From Lentinus brumalis (Eukaryota; Basidiomycota; Agaricomycetes; Polyporales; Polyporaceae), in the NCBI GenBank assembly GCA_001792895.1, contig MARA01000007.1, forward strand, positions 992,001-1,056,000: a DNA stretch of 64,000 bases. Reading direction: 5' to 3'. Shown in pieces: positions 36,170 through 47,600 of this stretch. Below the pieces are notes generated by a model. It was not told the origin of the DNA. It made no database searches and was given only the letters and a program-made list of their open reading frames with translations. Numbering within the stretch: position 1 is the first letter of the stretch; every line of letters starts with the position of its first letter. The position numbers and the translations under genes are program-made.

Positions 36170-38450
36170 GCAGCCCGGGACAAAGTCGGGGACGTGGAGA
36201 GTCGACTGACGCGGCTTCGGGCATGTCTGATCGCCCATATTCGTGCTGTTGCAGCACGGGAGCCAGCCGGGGACCAGACGAGCTGCGAGATGCGTCTTGG
36301 GATGCACCTCGTGGGTCTTCTGCGCGGTGTTGCGGCACAGGACGCAGGCGGGGACTGCACGGCCACGAGAAACGTCTTCTGACGCTCTCCTGTGCGGTCT
36401 TGCACGCTGAGTGCAAGGGTGAGCGACGAGACGCGTGCAATGACGCGTCTCGTTCCTCGTCGTCGCGGTCGGGCTCCCTAGAAGCTAGGCGGAGCTTCGA
36501 GGCGCGCGATTCGACGTGTCTCGTTCCTCGTATGCGTCCTATTGCAGCGCCGAACCGAGGCGGCGTGCTCGAGAGCGACCAAGCACGTCATTGGACATTA
36601 CTCGTCGGGTTGTGGGTGGTGTTGCGAATCGGAGGTGGCGGGCTCGAGGGTGACTGGACGCGTCTTCGGGCGCGTTAATGGCCCCTGTGTGTGCTCTGGC
36701 AGCAAGGGGAACCCGCCCGGTCTAGAGAGTGACGGGACGCGTCATTGGACCCGTCTCGTCGCTGCGAACGGAGGCGGCACCCCACGCCGGTCAGGAGAGC
36801 GACGAGACGCGTCCAGGGACGCGTCTCGTCGTGGTCTTCTCGGTCTGGTACCGCAGAGTGGAGGCGGGCGAGCGAGCAGCGAGACGCGTCCTCGGACGCG
36901 TCCCGCTGCTTGTCTTCGTGCTCTTGCAGCACCGGAGGTGGGCGGGGAGTCGGCGGGAGAGAGCGAGCAGCGAGACGCGTCCTCGGACGCGTCCCGCTGC
37001 TTGTCTTCGTGCTCTTGCAGCACCGGAGGTGGGCGGGGAGTCGGCGGGAGAGAGCGAGCAGCGAGACGCGTCCTGACTCCTCGGACGCGTCCCGCTGCTT
37101 GTCTTCGTGCTCTTGCAGCACCGGAGGTGGGCGGGGAGTCGGCGGGCGGTGGCGAGCAGCGAGACGCGTCCTCGGACGCGTCCCGCTGCCCGTCTTCGTG
37201 CTCTTGCAGCACGGGGAGTCGGCGGGAGACGGCGAGCAGCGAGACGCGTCCTCGGACGCGTCTCGCTGCTTGTCTTCGTGCTCTTGCAGCACCGGAGGTG
37301 GGCGGGCGGTGGCGAGCAGCGAGACGCGTCTTTGGGCGCGTCTCGCTGCTTGTCTTCGTGCTCTTGCAGCACCGGGGGTCGCGGGAGACGGCGAGCAGCG
37401 AGACGCGTCTTTGGACGCGTCCCGCTGCTTGTCTTCGTGCTCTTGCAGCACCGGAGGTGGGCGGGGAGTCGGCGGGCGGTGGCGAGCAGCGAGACGCGTC
37501 CTCGGACGCGTCCCGCTGCTTGTCTTCGTGCTCTTGCAGCACCGGAGGTGGGCGGGGAGTCGGCGGGAGAGAGCGAGCAGCGAGACGCGTCCGAGGACGC
37601 GTCCCGCTGCTTGTCTTCGTGCTCTTGCAGCACCGGAGGTGGGCGGGCGGTGGCGAGCAGCGAGACGCGTCTTTGGGCGCGTCTCGCTGCCCGTCTTCGT
37701 GCTCTTGCAGCACGGGGAGTCGGCGGGAGAGAGCGAGCAGCGAGACGCGTCTCGGACGCGTCCCGCTGCTTGTCTTCGTGCTCTTGCAGCACCGGAGGTG
37801 GGCGGGTGGAGAGAGCGAGCAGCGAGACGCGTCCTCGGACGCGTCCCACTGCCCGTCTTCGTGCTCTTGCAGCAGCGGAGGTGGGCGGGCGGTGGCGAGC
37901 AGCGAGACGCGTCTTTGGGCGCGTCCCGCTGCCCGTCTTCGTGCTCTTGCAGCACCGGAGGTGGGCGGGCGGTGGCGAGCAGCGAGACGCGTCTTTGGGC
38001 GCGTCTCGCTGCCCGTCTTCGTGCTCTTGCAGCACGGGGAGTCGGCGGGAGAGAGCGAGCAGCGAGACGCGTTCTCGGACGCGTCCCGCTGCTTGTCTTC
38101 GTGCTCTTGCAGCACGGGGAGTCGGCGGGAGAGAGCGAGCAGCGAGACGCGTCCTCGGACGCGTCCCGCTGCTTGTCTTCGTGCTCTTGCAGCACCGGAG
38201 GTGGGCGGGGAGTCGGCGGGAGAGAGCGAGCAGCGAGACGCGTCCTCGGACGCGTCCCGCTGCCCGTCTTCGTGCTCTTGCAGCACCGGAGGTGGGCGGG
38301 CGGTGGCGAGCAGCGAGACGCGTCTTTGGGCGCGTCCCGCTGCCCGTCTTCGTGCTCTTGCAGCACCGGAGGTGGGCGCGTGTCAGGAGATCGACGAGAC
38401 GCGTCCAGGGACGCGTCTCGTCGTGGTCTTCGCGGTCTGGTACCGCCGTA
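36170..38450. repeat. Hairpin-bearing tandem array, about 20 units of 75-91 bp
   Basis: From about 36790 to 38410 roughly twenty units recur. Each contains AGCAGCGAGACGCGTC, a 2-4 nt centre (CTCGG or TTTGGG), then an inverted copy ending CGCTGCT, then GTCTTCGTGCTCTTGCAGCA and a GGTGGGCGGG tract. Unit length varies (91, about 80, about 75 bp) by presence of a GGAGTCGGCGGGAGA block. Diverged copies extend left to about 36170. Each unit can fold into a stem of about 16 bp and carries two ACGCGT sites. The array is open in several frames on both strands because stops are rare, so no gene is called. Confidence 0.9.
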
Positions 38451-38670
38451 CGGAGGGTCCCTGGACGCGACGCTTTGGCCTCTTTTCGGTTTGGCATCTG
38501 CTGAACCGCCATGGGGGCTGCTGAGTGGTAGTACAGCCCAGTCGCGGTGAGGAGTGGCTGGCGTTCCGCGTAAGCGCCTGCCAGCGGACAGCGCGAGACT
38601 GTCGTTCACTCCTTACCGCGACTCTTTCCTGACTCTCTACAATCATACTCGACGTATCTCTACATCTTCT

Positions 38671-38823
38671 ATGTCTGCCTCATCGGATTCCCATGGAAGC
38701 GCGACCGCGGGGCACGCTGATCCAACCCTGCCTCAAGTTCAAGTCAACACCGCGCTGGGCTCGAAGCAGCAGGGAGTGCCGACAGGCGTCCTGGAGGACG
38801 GGGTGGTGAACACGACGTACCCT
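38671..38823 (+). pseudogene. Isolated first exon of an unknown gene
   Basis: A reading frame starts MSASSDSHGSATAGHADP, continues KQQGVPTGVLEDGVVNTTYP and ends at a consensus donor GTAAGT. It resembles the N-terminal exons of the lineage-specific genes in this window, but no continuation with a conserved domain was found before 39.2 kb. Confidence 0.3.
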
Positions 38824-39209
38824 GGTAAGTTCAGCCGTTTTCTCTTGGGTCGTGTCTTACTATGTCTTTAGCGGTGCGGGCGTGGTTCGGCACGATCCAA
38901 GCGGGGTGCAACGCATGGGGCGTCGCGAAGCCCGACGGTTTGTCGAGCCGATTGCCTTGGGTTCCGCATCGGACTGACAAATTCTAGCTCCTGCAGACAA
39001 GAGCGGCGAGAAGCAGACGGACTTGTGAAGGGAACGTGGAGTGCATACACGGCTGGGTGGGCTCGTGACGACGAGCGAAGTCGAATGCGGTCGAAACGCT
39101 TATTTGAAGACATTATCTTGTATGTACATGTTGGTCTATCGCGCATTGCGCACTCCTCTCCATGCCTCCGCCCTCGCCCTGGCTCCCTGTGCTGCTCGAC
39201 ACGACGAAG

Positions 39210-39254
39210 AGCAAGGAGACACGTCCAGTGCGTCCAGTGACGTGTCTCCTTGCT
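39210..39254. repeat. Foldback with 16-bp perfect arms
   Basis: AGCAAGGAGACACGTC (39210-39225) and its perfect complement GACGTGTCTCCTTGCT (39239-39254), separated by 13 nt. The architecture matches the units of the 36-38 kb array with ACGTGTC in place of ACGCGTC. Confidence 0.9.
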
Positions 39255-39416
39255 ATCCTTCTCCGACCCGCCCTCCCGCTCTGCGGCAATCAGCTACAAG
39301 ACCCCGCCCACTCTATGCTCGCCCTCGGTTACTCGTAAGTCCCCAGTATGTCCTGCGTCTGCGACTTGGGCGCTTTGTCCGACGTCTCTGATTGGTCGAA
39401 GTACAGGTTGCATCCC

Positions 39417-39448
39417 GAGATACATCCTCGACGTCGAGGATGTATCTC
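39417..39448. repeat. Perfect 32-bp palindrome
   Basis: GAGATACATCCTCGAC followed directly by its exact reverse complement, with no spacer. Confidence 0.95.
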
Positions 39449-39627
39449 CGGCACTGACTCTGCTCTTGACACAGTCTCGACAGTTCCGTGCTATTCGTCG
39501 GCGTGGTTCCGGCATCAGTGCGCGTCGCAGCGTGTCGGCGAGGAAGCGGGAGGTGCGGGTGGAGATCGGCGGCGGTCGTGGCGGTCAGAGAGTATGTCGG
39601 GGGTGTCGGTACGCACACAGCGGCATA

Positions 39628-39871
39628 CTGTAGCAAATCACTCAATTCGAACCTCTCTGTGACGTGTGACAGCCTCAAACCATTTCGAAAATTCGAGGTG
39701 CCCGTTTGTAACGCCCAAAATTACTATATATGGGGCGCGCGACAGCGCGCCGCCGCCCGGAACGTGTTTTAGCGCTGGAAAATCAGGCCGGTGACCCGTG
39801 ACAAGGGGGTAAAATTCGATATCTCGGTGGACATGTGACTGTGACATATCGAATTGAGTGATTTAGTACAG
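39628..39871. mobile_element. TA-flanked miniature inverted-repeat element, 244 bp
   Basis: The ends CTGTAGCAAATCACTCAATT and the reverse complement of the right end, CTGTACTAAATCACTCAATT, match over 23 bp with two mismatches. TA dinucleotides sit at both junctions (39626-39627 and 39872-39873), as for Tc1/mariner-type insertion. There is no coding capacity. The interior contains TATATA and GC-rich GGCGCGCGACAGCGCGCC. Confidence 0.8.
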
Positions 39872-40839
39872 TATGCTGCCCATCATCGTGCATGAGGAAG
39901 CACAGTTGCAGGGAGCATGCTTCGAACCTACCCATCCACGAGTCCATATAGCCGGGGCCCGGGGGCCACTGTACAACTGATACACCCTCCTCCATTCTGC
40001 CGGATCAGGGCTGTGACCTGCCCTAGTGGAGCAGTGTGTCTCTCGGTAGCTGAGAATGGTGTGACCGGGTGCTATCAGTATTATTCAGAGTGAGATTCCT
40101 TTAAGTCTTGAGCTTCTTGCTGAATTAGCCTTCATACCTGTCCATAACCAGAACAGTGGGCGAGTCAGGAGTGAATCAGAGATGCTGTCACTATCCATCG
40201 TACTTATCTGAGCTCTGCAAACTGCATTAGCCCTCAGATTCATGCGGTATGGAAGCATATTCGTCACATACCCTCTGGTCCCCACGCAGAACGTTAATAG
40301 ACGGGATAGAAGATCAGTACTAGCCGTGCCACTGCCATTGAATGGTGGGGCGCACCTTGTCATCCTCGGAACCTGCTAATCTGCTGGCACTCCTTCCCGT
40401 AACATCCTTGCTCCATCGTTGAGCTTTGTTGTCCGCCTTCTGAACGTCGGAGTAACACTGGCAGGCCGCGGATACTTACCAGACACTGGACAGTACTGAA
40501 CTTGAAGTACTTGACTGCCGCATTTGGGTGAGCTACGAGGCGTTGCGGAGTTAACGGCGGGGCGTGCCGGAGGCGTCAATCAGCCCGGGAGCACAATGAC
40601 TGCGTCACATGGGGCGAGGTCGCGATGCGGAGTCGTGAAGTCGAGAGGCGAAACCGAAACCCAAAGCGGAAGTTGAGACGCCCGCGCGAAACCGAAATCA
40701 CAAACCGAAGTTGGACCGATCACGTGTCAAGTCCAACTCTGAAGTTCAGTTCAGTTGCCGAAGTCCAAATCCAAAGTCCAAACTCAGAACTGAAGTCGAG
40801 TCTTTTTGTCCGCTGGCGCCCCTCATACGGACCAGCCCA
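39872..40839. other. Intergenic, no supported gene
   Basis: Low coding signal on both strands. Near 40680-40800 short AAGTCCAAA/AACTGAAGT-like motifs repeat loosely. Confidence 0.4.
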
Positions 40840-41118
40840 CACGACGGGCAGTGGCTCCTGGTTAGGGTCCGGAACAGGCTTGTAACAGGACCTGAACTGG
40901 ACTCCTGTTCAGGTCCTGGTTACAAGGCTGGTTCGGGTCCCGAGCGCCGGATACAAACGGGTTCTAAGCTCCGAAAGGCACAGTAAGTGTGTTCAACTTA
41001 CTTAGCTTACCCGGCATCGCGGACCTGAACTAGCCTTGTAACCACCTGAACAGGAGTCCAGTTCAGGTCCTGTTACAAGCCTGTTCCGGACCCTAACCAG
41101 GCGCCACTGCCCGTCGTG
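40840..41118. repeat. Long inverted repeat (about 100-bp arms, 80-nt loop)
   Basis: The left arm 40840-40940 and right arm 41021-41118 are near-perfect reverse complements. Both begin at CACGACGGGCAGTGG, continue through TTAGGGTCCGGAACAGGC and end in the GTTACAAGGCT region, with a few mismatches and one 3-nt indel. The arms themselves hold a smaller foldback around ACCTGAACTGGACTCCTG. No convincing flanking duplication was seen. A transcript would form a long hairpin. It lies about 3.5 kb from the 3' end of the Dicer gene. Confidence 0.9.
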
Positions 41119-41488
41119 CCAGATTTATAAGGAGTTCAGTAAGTACTGTTCCCTGATATAGTAATTAGGCGCCGCGATCGTGACACTAGTGGGAAGTGGC
41201 AAGCTACAATTTCCTCGACTCGGAGCTCTCTTCTGTACCACCACGACGTTCAACAAGTTTGTTGCATTCTCCACGCCGTTACATGTACGACTGCTGCGAT
41301 TCGTTACGTGCATTCTTGGAGTCTGCGGGTGATGCGGATGCGGTGACCGCTGGCCAATCGCACCGATAGCCCGACGTCAGGTGAGATAGGCTGATCGTCC
41401 GGCCCCTCTGCCTCACTGATAGTGCGTGCGGTCTCCTTTATAAACGGCTATTTCCCCTTTCTGCGTCTTCCTCTTTCCCCTTCGTACG
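41119..41488. other. Upstream region of URC1
   Basis: The promoter region before the ATG at 41489. TTTATAAACG at about 41437-41446, roughly 45 bp upstream, is a plausible TATA element, followed by a pyrimidine-rich leader (TCTTCCTCTTTCCCCTTCG). Confidence 0.45.
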
Positions 41489-44400
41489 ATGGCTGCCTCG
41501 GACGCCGCCCTTACGCAGATCCTCGCGCAGCTCGAGGCGCTGCAGATATCACAGCAGACTCTCCAGGCGAAGGTGAGCTGCTCACACATCCTCCTGTCGC
41601 GAACGATGGTCAGAGCTCACACAACTGTGCAGTTAGACCTACTGACTAGTTCGCGAACCACGACCGCATGGTCGCCTGGACGTAGCGATACACCTGCCGG
41701 AGCGGTCGAGTCCGTGCTCGCTGCGGAGGCAGTTACCGCCTCTCCTCACAATGCCCTCGTCTCGCCATCGACATCCCCGACGACTAGTAGTGTGCTGACG
41801 GAGAGGGACAAGGAGAGGGAGAAGCTGCTCTACCCATCGCGGGTGATCCTGACCAGTGAGTGTCCTGCATTCCGTTCAGTTCAGCGTATGCCCCCATTCG
41901 TTCCGGGCTACTGTCGCTCTGTTCAGGCGGGTTGAGGCCACATGAAGAGTGACTACGAGCGAGAACGTCTGAGCGAGTAGGAGCTTAGTCCGGCGGACAA
42001 AGACAGCGAGCCCCGCCCAGAGCGTCACATACAAATCACAGTGACGGATGGCCCCTCCTGCTCTCGCCTTAACCGCCGCCGCCGAGTCCCGATGCCTCTC
42101 TCGCCTCCACGATCAACTCTATGGCAGCACATACTCTATAGCTATGTGATACGCCAATTGCGCGATCTGGAGCCATCTTTATCATCACCATGAGCTTGCT
42201 TGACACCATGCTCGGCGCGACACTGCGTATTCGTTCAACATTCCACGTCGGACTGCTCATCTTCCTGTGACCTCAGCCCACGATGATTTCTGCCAGGCGC
42301 GTGGCTGACGGTGACATGGTAGTCGTGAGCGTCGCGGAGGACATGTGGAGGGCAGGGTGCATCACAGGCAGTGGGCCAGAGACATCCTGGGAGGTTGGCC
42401 TCAATGCGCGGACTGCACGCACTCTGCGGGTACCATCGCACGCACAGTGCATGATACCTCTGCCTACCCGCTTAGCCCCGATGCGGCTCGACTTTTGGTT
42501 GGACATTGATACGAGAGGAACTCGAGCACGTGGAAGGGTGGAACAGCGATGCCTCCAGACTACTTTCTCCAGGTCGTAACACCTGCAGAATGGTATCCGA
42601 GGCCTGTCGTTGTCGATCCCGGATCCATTGAGGCAAGGTTCCCTGCATTTGAGGCCGACGTTACATCTGTCGCAAGTCTTGTAAGTTGTACGACACCACC
42701 TCACCCTTTGTGATTTCCATGTATTGCTTATGTATTGCTTGGAGACGTCGCGAGGTTGATGACCCCTCGACCGTTGGTCCTGCCCGAATAAGTCTTGCGC
42801 ATCTCCTCAGTCGCGCCTGCTATCGAAGCGACCGCGGGGCACATCATGCTGCCTTTGTCCTTGTACTTCCCTCTCTTCTTTGCCCCTTGACGTCTGTCAT
42901 ATCCACCTCAGATAGACTTACGCACTGTCCATCTTCCAGCGTACCCTGATTCTCATGGTATCAAGCCTTATCCGCTGCAATGGGGCGCGTCCGACCCCGC
43001 GGTCCGTGGGCCCGTGATCTGCTCGCGTCTTCCAACTTCCATCAAGCAACGCAACGCGATCGGCGCGCACTCCGGCTCGTACTCCATCTACCGTGCGCTC
43101 GCCATCGCGATGGGCACCCTCGACCCGTCTCACAAGCCCGACTACAGCAAGACGGAGCCGGCAGTGCCCATTCCGCCACAACCTTCATGGTCAGACCCGA
43201 GCAAGATCGTGTCCTTCGACCCGTGGGGCCATCTCGTCCCGCAGGTGTACAGGCGCGAGCTGGAAGAGCTCGGGCTGGACGTGCGCCCGAGTATTGCGGT
43301 CACGCGTGCGCACATGAAGCTCAGCGAGATCGACGAGACGGCGCGGAAGGGGGAGCTGACGATTGACGGGAAGATCTTGCTGAAGAGCAGGCCGCTCGTC
43401 AACGCAGACGGGACGGAGAGCACGGCTGATCCGGGCGTGGAGATTGCCATCAGCAAGGCTGCTGTCGAGCCCGTGTGGTATCTTCCTGGCGTTGCTGAGC
43501 GGTTCGGGATGTGAGTGTTCCTTCCGTCTTGGAAAGCTTTTCATGCTGACGGTTGCGCAGCTCTGAGGGCTTGTTGCGTCGTGCGCTCTTCGAGGACACG
43601 GGAGGAATGTACCCTGAGCTTATCACTCGGCCTGACATCAAGGTCTTCCTGCCTCCCATCGGCAACTTGACCGCGTACATCTGTGCGTCTGAACGTCGGC
43701 TATCTGTCCTGGCTGCGTATACTGACCACTGTTCTAGTCGGAAATCCTGCCTTCCTCTCTGATGAATCGAAGGAGCTGACACTCCGTGTACATGACGAGT
43801 GTACGTATATGATTTGCGCCTATGCTTCCTGTCGTGTCTGACTGGTGATTCACAGGCAACGGCTCTGACGTCTTCGGTTCTGACATCTGCACTTGCAAGC
43901 CATATCTCGTTTACGCCATCGAGGAGTGCATCCGCGGAGCGCAGCGCGGCGGCGTCGGCCTCGTCGTCTACTTCCGTAAGGAAGGCCGTGCGCTCGGTGA
44001 GGTTACGAAGTGCGTATCACAATCCTCTCCTCTCCTGCCCCCCTGTCGCTGACTGGAACGATGCATAGGTACCTCGTATACAACCTGCGCAAGCGCGGCG
44101 GCGACTCCGCCGACAAGTACTTCAAGGCGACCGAGCTCATCGCGGGGGTGAAGGACATGCGCTTCCAAGCACTGATGCCCGACGTCCTGCACTGGTTCGG
44201 GATCAAGAAGATCGACAACATGGTGTCCATGAGCGACATGAAGTACAACGCCATCGTGCAGTCTGGTATACCCATCCTCAAGCGCTACGATATCCCTGGT
44301 ACGTTCAGTGCGGGCATGGGTTCTCTTGACCTGAGCTTATTCGTCCACGTTTGCAGAGCACCTCGTCCCTCCTGACTCGCGCGTTGAGATCGACGCGAAG

Positions 44401-44493
44401 ATCGCCGCGGGCTACTTCACGAGCGGCAAGCAGATAACCGAGGCTGACCTGGTCAAGACTGTTGGCAGGACTTGGGAGGAGACTGAGCATTAA
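41489..44493 (+). CDS. URC1: URC1-like uracil catabolism protein (GTP cyclohydrolase II homologue)
   Basis: Eight exons (41489-41572, 41633-41855, 42940-43510, 43561-43682, 43738-43800, 43856-44009, 44069-44298, 44357-44493) sum to 528 codons. URC1 is known from fungi as a GTP cyclohydrolase II-type enzyme of the pyrimidine (uracil) catabolic URC pathway, cytosolic. The N-terminal domain has WGASDPAVRGPVICSRLP, AIGAHSGSYSIYRALAIA and SFDPWGHLVPQVYRRELEEL. The RibA-like core has VHDECNGSDVFGSDICTCKP, with the zinc-binding Cys set, and VVYFRKEGRALGEVTKYLVY. The C-terminus has MRFQALMPDVLHWFGI and DSRVEIDAKIAAGYF. The 1084-nt second intron is unusual for this locus. It contains an alternative first exon starting at 42549 or so (MPPDYFLQVVTPAEWYPRPV) that could splice in frame to an acceptor at 42911. 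The gene converges on the Dicer gene. Confidence 0.9.
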
Positions 44494-44680
44494 TATAGAC
44501 CCGCTGTGCACGAAATCGGAACCAATGTATCATCGGAATCTGTTCATCTTCATTGCTGTCGTACATCGCATCTAGCTTCAACTACCCTCTAGCATGTTGT
44601 ACACGTACTGTAAACGCAGGAATATACCGTGAACTCTCATGAAGCATCATCCACTTCACCCTGTTGTTACAAGTGCGCCG
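44494..44680. terminator. Shared 3' region of the convergent URC1 and Dicer genes
   Basis: Only 187 bp separate the two stop codons. AT-richer sequence around 44490-44640 (ATTAATATAG, TGTACATCGC, AATATACCG) probably serves both polyadenylation regions, so overlapping transcript ends are likely. Confidence 0.4.
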
Positions 44681-47600
44681 TCACTCCGCATCTGGGATAG
44701 CCTCATCGTCCTCCGGGGCATCCTCGTCCTCCATGTCCGAGCTGATATCGTCAACAGAGACGTCATTCGCGTTGACCTTCGCGTTCGCACGCTCCGCCGC
44801 CGTGAACCGCACCTCGTCCTCGCTGACCTTGCTGCGGTAAGACGCAGTCACCTTCACGAGCTCCTTCTCGTCCACAAGCACCACGCAGCTGACCTTCCCC
44901 TTCGCCTTCGTCAGCACGTACTCGATCTCCTTCTGCGGCTGCTGCTTCGCTGCCCAGATCTCGAGGCGCGACACCGGGTGCAGCACGTCTACGTCGTCGT
45001 GCACGACGCGCTCGAGAATGCGCATCAGCCCGAGCGCCCGCATCACGTCCCGCACCGCGTCGAGGCTCCCGAACGAGTCGATGTACACGGCCCCGAGGAT
45101 GCTCTCGACCATGTCACTGATGAACTTTGGGGCCTGCAGGCTCGTCAGGGTCGCCCACGGGTAGACCGTGTCGTGCTCGAGCGCGTGCCCGATGGCCGCA
45201 CCGCGCTTCTGATACCGCAGGAAGGTGAGATTTTGGTCTTCGAGGACGCGGTGGCTCGAGTGCAGGAGGCATTGCCAGAGATGGATGCGCTGCGTGTCGT
45301 CGACCATTGCGAGACCATCGGCGGGGGACCAGGTGGGCATGGTGGACTCGACGTCGATGGAGGTGTTGAGGCAGGTGTAGGCGAGGATGTGTGAGTTCAC
45401 GACGGCCTCCTTCTTGATGTGCATATACCCGGGGGTGTAGTTCTTGCCCGGGGCGTGGTAGAGGTAGTCGACTACAATCATGTCGAGGGCCGAGTCCCCG
45501 AGGAACTCGAGGCGCTCGAGCGACATCGCGGCGGAGTCGCCCTGGTAGCTTGCGTGTGTCAGGGCCTGCACGAGGAAGGTCCTGCGGGAGAAGCGGTAGT
45601 TGATCATCTTCTCGACGAGCGCGAGCTGGTCAGGGATGTCGTCGAGATCCTCGACCTTGTGCATCGCCTCGATGCGAGGGGGAAGCTTCTGCCACGAGAG
45701 GCCGAGACCGAAGGTTTCCACGCAGTGGATGGCCATGTCGAAGCCTCCATGCTCGTACGCGGCGCCGATGAGCGACTCCACGACGTCAGCGAGCATCTTC
45801 GTCGAGAGATCTTCAGCCTTCTTCTTCCTGTCCTTCCCATCCTTGTTTGACGTCGCTGCTTCATCGACTTCGACGACGTCTGAGGAGGAGCTGTTCGGCG
45901 GAGAAGCATAGTGAGGCTTCCACTTCCTGGGAACGAAGCGGTCCCGGATGATCCACTTGTACAACCTCTTGTGTACGGCTTCCTTGGCAAGGCTAACGTT
46001 AGCCACCATGTGGTCCTTCTTACGGCTTAGATAGCCTTCGTGCCATAGAGGGAACTCAGCGTATAGCTGGTTGCTCGTGATGAACTTGAGTACCGTGTCG
46101 CCAAGAGTCTCCAAACGCTGATAGTGGTCGCGCTCTTGGGACGCAGGTGCTGTGGTAGCCGTGATGAGGTCCGTGAGCGGCACTGCCGCGACGGGCGAGT
46201 TCTCGAAGAGACCGATTCTCAGGCCGTGTACCGTCAATGCCATCGATAGCCAACGCAAGATCGAGGGGATGAGTAGGGTATAGTGAATCTCGTAGCGAGA
46301 TGCGAGCTCGACAAGCGTATGCTGAGGATGGAGTAGGAACTGCGAGTTGTCCGCTGGAGAGATGAGCTTTGTCTTATCGTCCTCGGTGAAGGGTATGAGG
46401 AAGTTTCGTCGCCGGGGGAACGGCTTCACCACCATGCGCGGGTATGTAATCGGCATGTCTGGGTATCCTTCGTACGCCGCGCGGAACTCCTCTTCTTCCT
46501 CTGCAGTAAGAGGGTCGTAACGCCAATCCACGAGCCGCAGAGGTTTATCGAATTTACTGATCCCACGAACCATAGAAATTCCCCGTGGGTACGAGAACAC
46601 CTCGCCGAATACCGCAGCATTCGCCATAGAGGGGGTTTCGCCTTGCTGCACCTCTCCTCGCGAGACTCGTCCTCCCTGCCACCTCCGTCGAGCTTCCCAG
46701 TCTGTATCCTCCGGCCACTCGCCAGCAGGCAGGAAAAGATAGGAAAAGTCGTCATTGTCACGCTCCATACGGCTTCCGTGCAGCCTGGAGAAGAGAGCGT
46801 ACGACCATCGACGAGCGCGCTGAACCTGGTCGGAGGAAGCGGGTTCTGGCTGGGCAGCATGGATCGTCATCGACACCTCACCACTCCCGGGGATATATAG
46901 GCTAGGGAAGTCCTCTCGTGCGAACGCAGGGAGCGGATTGCGGGTGAAGAGGTTCACGGTGGGCAGCCCAGAGACGGCGAGCTCGTGCACGAACCACACA
47001 GGTTCATCCCTGACGACAGCCCACGGGTCTACCTGCACCGTGACCTGCGCAGTACTCGCGCGTTTGGCGACTTCTGCGAGCATGGCCTCCACTTCTTCCT
47101 TCTTATCGGGCTCGATGGCGCTACTGAGGGGCAAAAGGTGGTTGTTGAGGAGACCGGCCTTGTATAGCTGAACGTAGGCCTCGAAGGCCGCGCGTTGCTC
47201 CGCACGACGCTTGGTTCCATGAACACGTGGCGTCGTGAACTTCCGCAAGCTGACCAGGTAGGCGGACATCAGTCAACCATGGACTCGCGGATGACATAGA
47301 CCACGTACTGAGTCGGAAGGGCGCGTGGAAGCGTGACGGTTGCACCCCACGGACCCTTGTAGAGCCCTGCGGAACGGTCCTGCAGCATATGCCAGCCTTC
47401 AACGTAATCCGGAGGGTCCAGCTCGTAGATCGGAACGTGACTGTCCTGGCCGCCGCTTGGTATGACGGCGCAGAAGTGATTGAGGTGTGGTATCGCGGAG
47501 TGTATAGTCACGATAGCGCTGATTCAGGTCGGTCAGCACATACACCAAGCGAAATGGAGACGGAGACGAACCCAGTCGATGCTACCTCGAATTCGACATA

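Noticed and set aside
36542..38609. Very long open frames on both strands (up to 660 codons)
   Set aside because: They run through the hairpin tandem array in several frames at once. No domain, start context or intron structure supports any of them.
39895..39990. Possible tRNA (B-box-like GGTTCGAAGC on the minus strand)
   Set aside because: No A box, no cloverleaf pairing and no anticodon arm could be built.
44639..45394. Open frames on the plus strand opposite the Dicer 3' half
   Set aside because: Arg/His-rich shadow frames antisense to conserved RNase III domains.
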